From an uncultured Candidatus Melainabacteria bacterium (GTDB lineage: Bacteria; Cyanobacteriota; Vampirovibrionia; Gastranaerophilales; Gastranaerophilaceae), in assembly GCA_934691935.1 (NCBI GenBank), contig CAKUTH010000001.1, positions 1 through 64,000 on the forward strand: DNA of 64,000 bases, given 5' to 3'. The notes beneath the pieces were generated by a model. The model did not search any database and was not told the origin of the DNA. It saw only the letters and a list, made by a program, of their open reading frames with translations. Position 1 is the stretch's first letter, and each line of letters begins with the position of its first letter. The translations under genes and the position numbers were made by a program. Below, piece by piece: positions 1-9,242 of the stretch.

Positions 1-270
1 AAGTTAGGAAGTAAGTTCGTTAGTAAGTTAGTAAGAATTCACCTCTTACTCACCTACTTACATACTTACCTACTTACTCAAAAATTTTATATATTTTGTT
101 TCCTTTCCCTTTTTTCCCTGACTGACAACATTGTTAGTCTTTTTTTTTAGAAGGAAATAAGGTAATAGGTTTGTTCCGTTAGGAAGTAAGAAGATACTAA
201 GATACTAAGGCATTAAGGTACTAAGTTCATTACGTTAAGAAGTAAGTCCGTAAGTAAGTTAGTAAGAATT
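1..270. repeat. Intergenic degenerate repeat region (GTAAGT / CTAAGG type)
   Basis: The first 386 bases hold no supportable gene. They contain iterated short words: GTAAGTTNGTAAG-type units at 1-40 and 235-268, their reverse complement at 40-78, and CTAAGRYAYTAAG units at 193-225. The 15-mer AAGTAAGTCCGTAAG at 240-254 recurs perfectly in inverted orientation at 57180-57194. The CTAAGGCACTAAG-like units recur at 56974-56996 and, inverted, at 59760-59790. I read this as a dispersed non-coding repeat family. Its function is unknown. Confidence 0.6.
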
Positions 271-273
271 AAT

Positions 274-295
274 TTCCTCCCCAATGGGGGAGGAA
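274..295. other. Perfect 9-bp stem-loop
   Basis: TTCCTCCCC at 274-282 pairs perfectly with GGGGAGGAA at 287-295 around a 4-nt loop. There is no T-run on the side facing the end of the minus-strand gene at 387, so a classical intrinsic terminator is uncertain. It sits inside the gene-free repeat region, and 296-386 shows nothing further that I can name. Confidence 0.4.
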
Positions 296-386
296 CATGT
301 GACTTCGCCCCTTGCACTAGATGGGAAATGTTCCTTCACAAAGTCGAATATAGGCATAAGCAAAACGGACTTAACGTCTTATTCAC

Positions 387-2249
387 CTAATTCTCAGCCA
401 TATACAATCTTGCAAAGAAGCAAGCTACGTGCTGGATAGAGTCTACTCTTACCCATTGCCTTGTGGCTTTAAATCTAATTGAATTTTTTGAACGTTCTGG
501 ATTTTTATGTGAATAATTGTTGATTTCATCGTTAAACAAGTGGAATTGGCACATTGCAACAGTTTTGCAAGCATTTAGAAGTTTTTGTGCAAGTTCATTT
601 TTACCCAAAAATTTCGCTAAATAATAGCTTGCGATTAATCCTTCAGAGCGCGCGCCGTCTGGATAATAATGGTCGCCGTATTCATAATAGTATCCGCCTT
701 CGTAGTCAATGTATGGGCTATCGTCGCGTTTGTACGTTTTTTCTATCATTGTGTCAGCATCGCCAAACACAAAATTCAAATAGTTTTCTTTCCTAAAATG
801 TTCATCTTTTGCCCATTCTTCAATAGCTTGCATAAGCCAAGCGTCAGAAGGCAAAGCAGTGAATAAGTCTGCGTAAATTTTTGGTCTTTCGTCGATAATC
901 CAATCGAGCGCTTTTTCGCCTATGCGTTTTGCTTCTTTTGCCAAATCGTCATCGAAATTGTTTGCATAAAGCCCCAAGCCCAACAGGGCTTCTCCTGGGT
1001 AATAAAACGAGAATGTAGCTTTTCTTTCTTCGTCGTTCATTTTTATAAGGGGTTTGCCGTCTTGGAAAGCTGGATGGATGTAATACCCTAAAAGTTCTCC
1101 GTTGTCATAAACTCGACTCATAACATGTCGAGTGTACCCTTTTATATATTCAATGTAAGTGTCATCACCAGTAATCAGATAATACTGCATCATAGCGACT
1201 AAAAGTACGCCAGTTCCGCCAAGTTTTCCTTTGTTGTTGTAGAACGCAAAGTATGCCTTGCCCCATTGCGTGTCATGTGGCATTGAAACCGAAACGCTCC
1301 AATCTAGTGCTTTTTTTGAGGCTTCGAGAAACTTTTTATCTTTAGATAATTGATAAGCACGCAAAAGTACGATTATACCGCCACAGTGTCGCAAGTCATT
1401 ATAATAAAGATTGTCAATAGGGCGATTTGGGTGTTCGTGGTCTTTGTATGTGTCCTCGCAACAGTCGTAATAGTATAAAAATCTGCCGTCATCATACATA
1501 TTGTCAAGAACCCAGTTTGCAGACTTTATTACTTGGTTGTATAAAGTGTCGTAGCTAAATTCTGTGTATCTTACGTTACCTCTGTATAGCGGAATTGCTT
1601 TGTCTTTGTAGGTTACAAAAGCTCTGCTTCTGAATAAATAGTATTCGTAGTCTTTTGATTGAGCAAGAATTTGCAGACGCTCAGAAATTTTGTTTGTCAT
1701 TTTACCAATCGGTGTACGTTTAACTAGGGTTTGCAAAACTGCACGCAATCCCATGTGGCTAAGTGTGATTGCATCTGTTGGCATGTAATAATAAGAAATG
1801 CCGTCTTTGCGAAGTTCCAACCCATTTATCCCGATTTCAAATCTGCCATTGTCAAAATTTTGAGAATTAAGTTCTTTTGGGCTGATTTTTTTTCTGTCAA
1901 TCGCAAATTCAAGCATAATTCTGCATTTGTCAAAATCCTCAATGTTGAAATCGTTGAAGTGTCTATTTTTGCGGAGCATTTCAATATCTCTGTCGATAGT
2001 TTGTCCAAAAGTCGCTCTTTTGCTACCATACCTAATAAATTTTTGACCAGCTTGGAAAAGTGTTATGTAAACCAAAGTTTCAGATGGTATAAATTCAACA
2101 ATGCTGTTTAGGTTTAAGTCATTAATATCAAGAGTTTTTCCTGTAAGCAGTGCTGAGCGAATTCTTTTCATTACCTCATTCATTACTGAAAAATCTTGAT
2201 TAAAATATTCTCTTTCCTTGTCGTTTTGTTCTTTAAAATCTTTAAACAT
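387..2249 (-). CDS. Six-hairpin (alpha/alpha) glycosidase-like protein
   Basis: This 620-residue soluble protein has no signal peptide. The middle and C-terminal parts (about 230-610) read as repeated helical hairpins rich in aromatic and acidic residues (YYDCCEDTY, DLRHCGGIIVLLRAY, GGTGVLLVAMMQYYLITGD, GGYYYEYGDHYYPDGARSEG). This resembles the alpha/alpha toroid of N-acylglucosamine 2-epimerase and unsaturated glucuronyl hydrolase-type enzymes. The N-terminal 200 residues match nothing I recognise. The ATG at 2247-2249 has no strong ribosome binding site. The gene is divergent from smc, so the 140-bp gap must hold both promoters. A role in carbohydrate processing is inference. No catalytic pair can be assigned by eye. 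Confidence 0.6.
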   Translation of the reverse strand: MFKDFKEQNDKEREYFNQDFSVMNEVMKRIRSALLTGKTLDINDLNLNSIVEFIPSETLVYITLFQAGQKFIRYGSKRATFGQTIDRDIEMLRKNRHFNDFNIEDFDKCRIMLEFAIDRKKISPKELNSQNFDNGRFEIGINGLELRKDGISYYYMPTDAITLSHMGLRAVLQTLVKRTPIGKMTNKISERLQILAQSKDYEYYLFRSRAFVTYKDKAIPLYRGNVRYTEFSYDTLYNQVIKSANWVLDNMYDDGRFLYYYDCCEDTYKDHEHPNRPIDNLYYNDLRHCGGIIVLLRAYQLSKDKKFLEASKKALDWSVSVSMPHDTQWGKAYFAFYNNKGKLGGTGVLLVAMMQYYLITGDDTYIEYIKGYTRHVMSRVYDNGELLGYYIHPAFQDGKPLIKMNDEERKATFSFYYPGEALLGLGLYANNFDDDLAKEAKRIGEKALDWIIDERPKIYADLFTALPSDAWLMQAIEEWAKDEHFRKENYLNFVFGDADTMIEKTYKRDDSPYIDYEGGYYYEYGDHYYPDGARSEGLIASYYLAKFLGKNELAQKLLNACKTVAMCQFHLFNDEINNYSHKNPERSKNSIRFKATRQWVRVDSIQHVACFFARLYMAEN

Positions 2250-2306
2250 GAGTTTATAATAACATCTTTTTTGACAAATATCAAACGTAAAGATTTATTT
2301 AATATT

Positions 2307-2335
2307 TTGACAAGAGTAAAAAGTTATTGTTCAAT
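2307..2335 (+). promoter_or_regulatory. Candidate sigma-70 promoter of the smc operon
   Basis: TTGACA at 2307-2312, a 17-nt spacer and TTCAAT at 2330-2335, about 54 nt before the smc start codon. The -35 is perfect and the -10 is 4/6, so the call is moderate. It lies in the divergent gap between the 387-2249 gene and smc. Confidence 0.45.
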
Positions 2336-2388
2336 TAGTATAGGATATTGTGTCTAGACAATGCTATTAATTAGCAATATGGTAAAAA

Positions 2389-5300
2389 ATGTATATAAAA
2401 CAACTTGAGATAGATAATTTTAAATCATTCGCGAACAAATCAGAAATCCCCCTATTGAAAGGGTTTACTACGGTTTCAGGTCCAAACGGGTCTGGAAAAA
2501 GTAACATTATTGATAGCGTGCTTTTTGCGCTCGGGCTTGCTAATGCAAGTGAACTTCGTGCTGAAAATTTGTCGCATTTTATTTCGACTTATACGAAACG
2601 AAATGAGGCATTTGTTAAGGTTACATTCGGGGATACAGAAAATGGTGATGATTTAACAATTGGTCGTAAAATTAGAAAGACATCTCAAGGTTATGCTAGT
2701 ACTTATTATATAAACGACAGTGTGACAACACTTACTAATGTCCATGCTCTTTTGGAGAAATATAACGTTACGCCAAACAGCTACAATGTAATGATGCAAG
2801 GTGATGTGACAGGGATTATCGGATGTACGGCTAAAAATCGTCGTAAAATTATTGACGAAATCGCAGGTATCGCAGATTTTGACAGAAGAATAGAGCAGGC
2901 GACAAATGAATTGACGACTGTAGAACAACGCGTTGAACGTTCAACATTTATACTTAATGAAGTTGATAAACGACTAGAGGAGTTGAAAGAGGAACGTGAA
3001 GTTGCTTTAAAATACCAAAAATTGCGCGAAGAAAAAACTGGGCTTGAAAGTCAAATAAATAAAGTTAGATTTTTTGATATAAAACGTAATCTAGAAAGAG
3101 CACATGAAAATATTCTGGAATTTACAAAAAAGAAAAAAGAAGAAGAAGTTAAAAACAAGGATTTGGATGAACGTTTAAACCTTATTAAGCAAAAATATCA
3201 AGAAATATCAGAACTTGTTAAGGAAAAAGGCGAAGCGCACCAGATTGAGCTAAAAAAACAAGAAGAAGCCCTCAAAGGTGAAATTGACCGTAAAAATAAT
3301 GCTTCAAACTACGCAGACAAACAAATTCATGATGGCTTGCGCTCTATTGAAAATGCAAAAAACGGGATTGAAGGATTCAAAAAGAAAATAGAAGATTTCA
3401 ATCTAAAAATAAAATTAAAAGAAGATGAAATTTCTTTGATAAAAGAAAACACAAAGACTCGCGAAGCTGAATTGAAAAAGATTTTGGAAGATATGACAGG
3501 CTTGAATGCTACGGCTGACCAACATATCGAAAAACGTAATCGCTTGAGAAAACAACTGGAAGATTTGAAAGATGAAGAAACTAAATTGCTTCAGACAAAA
3601 CTTCCGCTTGAGAGTGATTTGAAAAATTTTCAAAAAGAATTAGATGAAGCTAAGGCAAAATTAGCGGAATTGACTGAGTTGAAGGCTAATTTTGCATCTA
3701 ACCAAGATTTGAAAAAAACTCTTGTTGAGCAACTTCAAAAAGAAATGGCGGATTTCAAGACAATTCAACAAACGACTTTGCACGAGCTTGACACAACGAA
3801 AAATGAAATAAATGACCTTGACTACAATATAAAAATGGCATACCGAAAAATTACGACCATGGAAGCTAAAAAACAAGCGGTTGAAGATGCAAACTTTGGA
3901 CGTGCAATTGATACGGTTATGAATGCAAAATTGAGAGGTGTTCATGCGCCTTTGGCTCAGTTAGGAACTGTTGATAAAGAGTATTCAGTGGCTATGGAAG
4001 TTGCGTTTGGCGGACGTATGGCACACGTTGTTGTTGATGATGAACACATCGCATCTGTTGCAATTGAACTTTTGAAATCTTCAAATGCAGGCAGAGCTAC
4101 ATTTATACCATTGAATAAAATCAAAAAAGCCCCAACGCGTTTGCAGTTGCCAAAGGACAAAGGTGTAATTGATTTTGCGATAAATCTTGTTGATTTTGAT
4201 GATGAATACATTGATGCGTTTTTCTACGCGGTCGGTGATACTATCGTTGTCGAAGATATTGAGTGTGCAAAAAAACTTATCGGCAAATACAGGATGGTTA
4301 CATTATCAGGCGAACTTCTTGAAAAATCAGGTTCAATGACAGGTGGTACAAGATTACGTACTGGCTTGAGTTTTAGTCAAAACGATGACGATGAGTTGAA
4401 CAAGTTTAAAGACAGACTTAAAGAAATGGAACAAAAATTAGGTTCTTTAGAAAATAAAAAATCATCGTTAGAGTCAAAGTTGGAAGATGTTCGCGGTAAA
4501 TATTCAGATTCTATGAGTGAATATTCAAAATCAAAAATTGAACTTGATAACATGAACAGAAATTATGAAAACAGCCAAAATATCTTGAAAGAAAAAGAAG
4601 AATTTATAACTTTGACTGAACCTAAAATTGTTGAGCTTAATAAAAAACTTGATAAATTAGAAGAAAAAAATGTAAAAATTTATGATGATATGGCGGTTTG
4701 TCAGGAAGAAATTGATGAGGTCGAAAAACTTATTAATGACAAAGATTTAAAAGACCTCAAGGAAAAAACTGAAGGTGTTGAAAGCGAAATTAAGCGTTTG
4801 CAAACTAAGTTGATGAGCGCGGAGAATGATAAAAATGAGCTTAATCGCCAAATTTCTTTCCATGAGAATTTGATAGTTACAAAACAAGATGAAATCGTTG
4901 GTATTGAGCATAACAATGTAAAATTAGAAGAAGATAAAAAACGTTATGCTAATGATATTGTTGGCTTAAACAAAAAAATGGAAGAACTTCATGAACAGAT
5001 TGTTCAGATTGAAGAAAAATTGGGCAAACTTTTAAAAGAACGCGATAATATTAACGCGGAATTAATTGAGCTCGAAAAACAAAAACATATTAGAACCGCG
5101 GATATTGAACGTATTGCAGAGCAGATAGAATCTTTCAAGGCGCGCAGAAAAGAACTTGAACCTGAACTTGAAAATGCGACAAAAGAACTTCAAGATGCTG
5201 GTGTTGAGATTAACAAACTTGAGCCAATAGAAATTTCGATAGAAGAAATTACATCGAAAATTCAAAGGTTAGAAAAGCGTATGGCTGAGCTTGGTGATGT

Positions 5301-5889
5301 TAATATGAAGGCTTTAACAGCTTATGATGAAGTTTTAGCACGCCAAACATCAATCAAAGAACAGATTGAAACCTTGTCTAAGGAAAGAAAAGAAATTTTG
5401 GAAAGAATGCAAGGTTATGAACAACTGAAAAAAGAAACATTTATGAAAACTTATAACAACATAAATGAAAACTTTAAAGAGGTGTTCCACCAGCTTTCAG
5501 AAGGCGAAGGAGAACTTGTTTTGGAAGAACCTGATGACCCTCTTGCTGGCGGTCTTGATATGAAGGTAAGTATACGTGATAAAAAACATCAAAGACTTGC
5601 AAGTTTGTCAGGTGGTGAAAAATCACTCACAGCGTTGGCATTTGTCTTTGCTATTCAACGTTATATGCCTTCACCTTTCTATGCATTAGATGAAGTTGAT
5701 GCAAGTTTGGACACTATGAATGTTGAACGTATCGCCCAAATGGTGCAGAAACAAGCAAAAGATACGCAATTTATAGTAGTTAGTCACAGACGACCTATGA
5801 TAGAATCAGCAAATAGGACTCTTGGTGTTACTCAAAAAGAAAAAGGTATTACTAAAGTTACTGGAATAAAATTAAGGGACGAAGAATAG
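2389..5889 (+). CDS. smc: Chromosome segregation protein SMC
   Basis: SMC is the ATPase core of the bacterial condensin. It forms a dimer that loads on DNA with ScpA and ScpB to fold and segregate the chromosome. The 1166-residue length is typical. The Walker A GPNGSGKS is at residues 31-38, long coiled coils flank a hinge at about 500-650 (GVHAPLAQLG through the GG-containing dimer interface), and the C-terminal head has signature LSGGEKSLTALA and Walker B FYALDEVDASLD. The ORF is intact. scpA starts 3 nt after its stop and scpB follows, so all three condensin subunits are in one transcript, which fixes the identification. Confidence 0.97.
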   Translation: MYIKQLEIDNFKSFANKSEIPLLKGFTTVSGPNGSGKSNIIDSVLFALGLANASELRAENLSHFISTYTKRNEAFVKVTFGDTENGDDLTIGRKIRKTSQGYASTYYINDSVTTLTNVHALLEKYNVTPNSYNVMMQGDVTGIIGCTAKNRRKIIDEIAGIADFDRRIEQATNELTTVEQRVERSTFILNEVDKRLEELKEEREVALKYQKLREEKTGLESQINKVRFFDIKRNLERAHENILEFTKKKKEEEVKNKDLDERLNLIKQKYQEISELVKEKGEAHQIELKKQEEALKGEIDRKNNASNYADKQIHDGLRSIENAKNGIEGFKKKIEDFNLKIKLKEDEISLIKENTKTREAELKKILEDMTGLNATADQHIEKRNRLRKQLEDLKDEETKLLQTKLPLESDLKNFQKELDEAKAKLAELTELKANFASNQDLKKTLVEQLQKEMADFKTIQQTTLHELDTTKNEINDLDYNIKMAYRKITTMEAKKQAVEDANFGRAIDTVMNAKLRGVHAPLAQLGTVDKEYSVAMEVAFGGRMAHVVVDDEHIASVAIELLKSSNAGRATFIPLNKIKKAPTRLQLPKDKGVIDFAINLVDFDDEYIDAFFYAVGDTIVVEDIECAKKLIGKYRMVTLSGELLEKSGSMTGGTRLRTGLSFSQNDDDELNKFKDRLKEMEQKLGSLENKKSSLESKLEDVRGKYSDSMSEYSKSKIELDNMNRNYENSQNILKEKEEFITLTEPKIVELNKKLDKLEEKNVKIYDDMAVCQEEIDEVEKLINDKDLKDLKEKTEGVESEIKRLQTKLMSAENDKNELNRQISFHENLIVTKQDEIVGIEHNNVKLEEDKKRYANDIVGLNKKMEELHEQIVQIEEKLGKLLKERDNINAELIELEKQKHIRTADIERIAEQIESFKARRKELEPELENATKELQDAGVEINKLEPIEISIEEITSKIQRLEKRMAELGDVNMKALTAYDEVLARQTSIKEQIETLSKERKEILERMQGYEQLKKETFMKTYNNINENFKEVFHQLSEGEGELVLEEPDDPLAGGLDMKVSIRDKKHQRLASLSGGEKSLTALAFVFAIQRYMPSPFYALDEVDASLDTMNVERIAQMVQKQAKDTQFIVVSHRRPMIESANRTLGVTQKEKGITKVTGIKLRDEE

Positions 5890-5892
5890 GAT

Positions 5893-6702
5893 ATGAGTAC
5901 AGCGTTAAATTACAATTTAGATTTGCCTGATTTAGGACTTTCGCCTGATAAAAAGCCAAAAAGCGAAGGTATAGGAATTCTGGTAGAAATGGCAAAGTCA
6001 GGAAAAATCGACCCTTGGAATATTGATATTGTAGATGTTACAGACAAGTATCTTGCGCACATGGTTCAAATGAAGTCGCAGAATTTGCGTGTAACAGGCA
6101 GAACTTTCCTATTTGCTGCAGTGCTTTTAAAGCTGAAATCAAACGTGTTGGAAGGCATCGATATAATGCAGTTTGAAACTCAAGATGACGAACCTCAATT
6201 TGATGATGACGGGTTTATTGTTGATTATCCTGAGGATGATTACGTCCCAACAAACAATGTTATTTCTATTGATGAAGTGTTGCAAAGACGTACGAGTGTA
6301 AGACTTAATCATAATCGTGTCGTAACATTGAAGGATTTGATTAGACAATTGGAGTTCTATGAAAAATTAGAACAAAAACAATCGTTGAAAAGTGCGCATG
6401 AACGTGCAAAAAGACGTGTACAATCGTATTCAAGACTTACACCTGATGATATTGTAAATTTGGCACATGAAGAATATATTGAAACTTGTGTCGTAAAATT
6501 GAAAGAAAATCTTTCTCAAATTTTTGAGCAAACAAAAGAGATTGAGCTAAATGAGTTGACTCTATTGGGCATGGATAAAATTAGTGCGTATATTGCATTG
6601 TTGTTTTTGACTGCTGAAAGTGATTACGACCTTAAACAAGATGAATTTTATTCAGATTTGTATGTCGTAAAGAGTGAACCAAAAGAAGAAAAAGTATTAT
6701 AA
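5893..6702 (+). CDS. scpA: Segregation and condensation protein A (kleisin)
   Basis: This kleisin bridges the SMC heads and binds ScpB. At 269 residues it is a normal ScpA length. The N-terminal part carries the diagnostic ILVEMAKSGKIDPWNIDIV segment and the following helices that contact the SMC neck (LRVTGRTFLFAAVLLKLKSN). An acidic, low-complexity linker lies at about 95-115 (DDEPQFDDDGFIVDYPEDD), and the C-terminal winged-helix region is short. It starts 3 nt after the smc stop and is 11 nt from scpB, consistent with translational coupling in one operon. Confidence 0.95.
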   Translation: MSTALNYNLDLPDLGLSPDKKPKSEGIGILVEMAKSGKIDPWNIDIVDVTDKYLAHMVQMKSQNLRVTGRTFLFAAVLLKLKSNVLEGIDIMQFETQDDEPQFDDDGFIVDYPEDDYVPTNNVISIDEVLQRRTSVRLNHNRVVTLKDLIRQLEFYEKLEQKQSLKSAHERAKRRVQSYSRLTPDDIVNLAHEEYIETCVVKLKENLSQIFEQTKEIELNELTLLGMDKISAYIALLFLTAESDYDLKQDEFYSDLYVVKSEPKEEKVL

Positions 6703-6713
6703 AAGGACCGAAA

Positions 6714-7223
6714 ATGCAAGAGTTGAAATCTAGGATAGAAGCTGTTTTATTTATCACGGCAAGAGCAATTTCTTTGGACGAGATTGCCAATATTTTGGGT
6801 GAAGATACTGAAAAAATAGAAGAAGCTATTTTGGAACTTATTATGGATTATGCTTCTCGCGACGGAGCTTTAGAAATTGATGATGAAAACGGTTATATTT
6901 TACAGGTAAAGGAAGAACACATGGACTTGGTAGAACTCCTATGCCCTGTGGATTTAAAGCCTGCAGTATTAAGAACTCTTTCTGTAATTGCGTTGAAAGA
7001 ACCTATTAGGCAAACAGCTTTAATTGAACTTAGAGGTTCTTCTGCTTACGATCATATAAAAGAACTTGTCGAAAAAGAATTAATTACAAAAACTCGAGAT
7101 AAAAACGGCAGAAGTTTTAATTTAAAAACAACTCCGAAGTTTAAAGAATACTTTAAACTTAAGGGTGATACTCGCTCTCTTGCAAAAATTCTTGAAATCG
7201 ATAAAGGCGTAAAAGATGAATAA
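6714..7223 (+). CDS. scpB: Segregation and condensation protein B
   Basis: ScpB is the winged-helix dimeric partner of ScpA in the SMC complex. Its 169 residues contain two winged-helix domains. The start MQELKSRIEAVLFITARAIS is the classic ScpB opening. The second domain has LRTLSVIALKEPIRQTALIELRGSSAYDHIKELVEKELI, in which the usual PITR..I..IRG motif is recognisable. The 3' end overlaps the next gene by 8 nt (7216-7223), suggesting that the downstream metalloprotease is co-translated with the condensin operon. Confidence 0.95.
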   Translation: MQELKSRIEAVLFITARAISLDEIANILGEDTEKIEEAILELIMDYASRDGALEIDDENGYILQVKEEHMDLVELLCPVDLKPAVLRTLSVIALKEPIRQTALIELRGSSAYDHIKELVEKELITKTRDKNGRSFNLKTTPKFKEYFKLKGDTRSLAKILEIDKGVKDE

Positions 7224-8532
7224 GGATAAAATAATAACAATTCTGGTTTGTACTTTTTTTATCCTTTTTGCAGTTTTTCTAAAAGCAACTCCTGTTTGTT
7301 TTTATTATCAAGGCAAGAGCGCTTTAGACAAAAAAGATTATATCAAAGCGCATAAGTGTCTGAAAAATGCTTATAATTTTGATAAGAAAAATAAGGATTA
7401 CAGATATTATTATGTGCAGTCTTTATTAAGGCTTTCTCCAACGGTAACGGTTCAAAAGGAGATGTTTAATATCGCCTCAAGTGATGATAAAGATAGTGCA
7501 CAAACTGTTGCTGAAGCCAAAATTGCGGAATGGCGCAACAATATTTTAAGTAATATTGGAAACAATTATATAGAACAAGCTCCATCGGATAAGGGGATTG
7601 TTAGGTGGAGTATTGAAAAATTTCCGTTGAAGATAGCTCTCGTAAATCAAAGTAATGTTGAAATTCCTGAATATTACAATAACGAAGTTTATCGTGCATT
7701 TAGCCAATGGGAAGTTTCTTCGCAAATTTTGAAGTTTTCAAGTACAAATAATGCAAATGATGCTGATATTCTGGTTAAGTTTGAAAATTTGCCGAATGAT
7801 GTTTGTGATGGAAATGGTTGTAAATATGTAGTTGGTTTTACGACACCAAGTATAAAAAATAATATTTTAAAAAAAATGACAATTACTCTTTATACAAAAG
7901 ATCCTAATGGAAATTATTTTTCAGACAAAGAACTTTATAATACGATTTTACATGAGGCAGGGCATGCTCTTGGAATTATGGGGCATAGTTACAGCTCTGA
8001 CGATTTGATGTATATGGCAACTGAGGGTAGTAATTTTTATACGCCATATAGAAGTTCTTTTCAGTATTTGTCATCGCAAGATATAAATACAATTAAATTG
8101 TTATATAAATTAGTCCCAGCAATTACAAATTCAGAAAAAGTTAATACAAAAGGACTTGTATATGCTCCGATTGTGTTGGGTACATCAAAAGAAATTTCGC
8201 TCAGAAAACTTAAAGATGCTCAAAATTACGTAAAAAGTGCTCCTGATATACCTGGCGGATATGTTGATTTAGGTATTGCTTATGCAGAACTCAATAAAAC
8301 TCATGAAGCAGTTAAGGCTTTACAAAAAGCTCTAACTCTTTCAAAATCAGATAGTGATAAGTATATTTCTTATTTTAATATTGCTGTGGTGTTTGTTAAT
8401 TCTGGCGATACGAAAAACGCGTTAGAGTATGCTCTAAAAGCTCAATCTATTTCAAATAATGACGATATCAACGAATTGATAACAAATATTCGACATGCTC
8501 AAATTACAAAATCAAAACCGTTTAAATTTTGA
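7216..8532 (+). CDS. Matrixin-like zinc metalloprotease with TPR segments, membrane-anchored
   Basis: 438 residues. An N-terminal hydrophobic segment (about 7-24) should act as a signal anchor. TPR-like helices follow at about 30-75 (YYQGKSALDKKDYIKAHKCL). The matrixin-type protease domain spans about 130-300, with the zinc motif LHEAGHALGIMGHS and a downstream Met-turn DDLMYM. The C-terminus returns to TPR repeats (about 350-430). Family knowledge: HExxHxxGxxH/D metzincins are extracytoplasmic proteases, so the domain probably faces outside the cytoplasm. The gene overlaps scpB by 8 nt. This is unusual company for a metzincin, and a functional link to condensin is not implied by the sequence. 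Confidence 0.85.
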   Translation: MNKDKIITILVCTFFILFAVFLKATPVCFYYQGKSALDKKDYIKAHKCLKNAYNFDKKNKDYRYYYVQSLLRLSPTVTVQKEMFNIASSDDKDSAQTVAEAKIAEWRNNILSNIGNNYIEQAPSDKGIVRWSIEKFPLKIALVNQSNVEIPEYYNNEVYRAFSQWEVSSQILKFSSTNNANDADILVKFENLPNDVCDGNGCKYVVGFTTPSIKNNILKKMTITLYTKDPNGNYFSDKELYNTILHEAGHALGIMGHSYSSDDLMYMATEGSNFYTPYRSSFQYLSSQDINTIKLLYKLVPAITNSEKVNTKGLVYAPIVLGTSKEISLRKLKDAQNYVKSAPDIPGGYVDLGIAYAELNKTHEAVKALQKALTLSKSDSDKYISYFNIAVVFVNSGDTKNALEYALKAQSISNNDDINELITNIRHAQITKSKPFKF

Positions 8533-8546
8533 TTAAATTTAAGATA

Positions 8547-8576
8547 GCAAAAATTTTTTTTTATATGTTTTATATA
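8547..8576 (+). promoter_or_regulatory. Weak copy of the GCAATT-N13-ATACTTTATAT promoter module
   Basis: GCAAAA at 8547-8552 is followed, after 12 nt, by ATGTTTTATATA at 8565-8576, which matches 10/12 to the downstream block of the module seen at 21689-21700. The gene start is 27 nt downstream, as for the 21728 gene. The upstream TGTTAA block is missing and the spacing is one short, so this is only a possible member. Confidence 0.3.
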
Positions 8577-8603
8577 GATGAATAAAAAAATGAGGTAAGG
8601 TTT

Positions 8604-9164
8604 ATGATTACAGCAGTGAATAATAGTCCATCTTTTACAAGTGTCATTCCATTAAAAGTTTATGTTGATGGCATGCAAACTTTTGATGAAAAATTGATAA
8701 AATCGGCTTGCAGACAACTAACTTCAGTGTTGACTAGTACGCCAAAAACAAACTCTGAACGCAATGTGAAAATTTTATTTGCAGAAAAAGATCCTCACTA
8801 TTCGGCTGGTAAATTTGTTGGGAGAAAAGTAAAACCTTCAGAGTTTGCAAGATGTATAAGGGGACAAAATAGAGATACATATTTATTTACAGGTCCTCAA
8901 GCTGAAATTTTGACTAGATATGGCAAAGAAGTTGGTATTGAGCGACGTTGCTGTAAAGAACATAATCTTGAAAATAGCTTAGATTTGTTTGTTGCAAGGA
9001 AAAATTATTCAAGATTGATTTCAAATTTACTTGACGCTACTAATTTACGTATCAAGGACAAAGTTGGCAAAATGCTCACTTTAAATATCAATATGAACAG
9101 CAACAAAAAATATGGTCTATCAACTTTTAAAACGAAGTTAAATAATATTTCATTTACGGCTTAA
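8604..9164 (+). CDS. Lineage-specific hypothetical protein (SFTS N-terminus)
   Basis: 186 residues with no recognised domain. The N-terminus ITAVNNSPSFTSVIPLKVYVDG has no signal peptide. Short proteins opening with a Asn/Ser-rich SFTS/VSFG-like segment are, to my knowledge, common in Gastranaerophilales genomes. The body is basic and contains two Cys close together (RRCCKEHN, about residues 116-119). It is preceded by a GAGGTAAGG ribosome binding site and a weak copy of the shared promoter module, and followed by a gene with its own leader, so it is likely monocistronic. Function unknown. Confidence 0.7.
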   Translation: MITAVNNSPSFTSVIPLKVYVDGMQTFDEKLIKSACRQLTSVLTSTPKTNSERNVKILFAEKDPHYSAGKFVGRKVKPSEFARCIRGQNRDTYLFTGPQAEILTRYGKEVGIERRCCKEHNLENSLDLFVARKNYSRLISNLLDATNLRIKDKVGKMLTLNINMNSNKKYGLSTFKTKLNNISFTA

Positions 9165-9242
9165 CAAATGCTTACAAAAACTTTAAAAATCTGTATGTTC
9201 GCGTTACATTTAATTGGTTGATACGAGTATATGGAGAAAAAA

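Noticed and set aside
1..270. CRISPR-like array of short repeats
   Set aside because: Units are 8-13 nt, irregular, adjacent without unique spacers, and no cas genes are nearby.
2653..5265. Several minus-strand reading frames inside smc
   Set aside because: They are shadows of the coding strand of smc, without ribosome binding sites or family matches.
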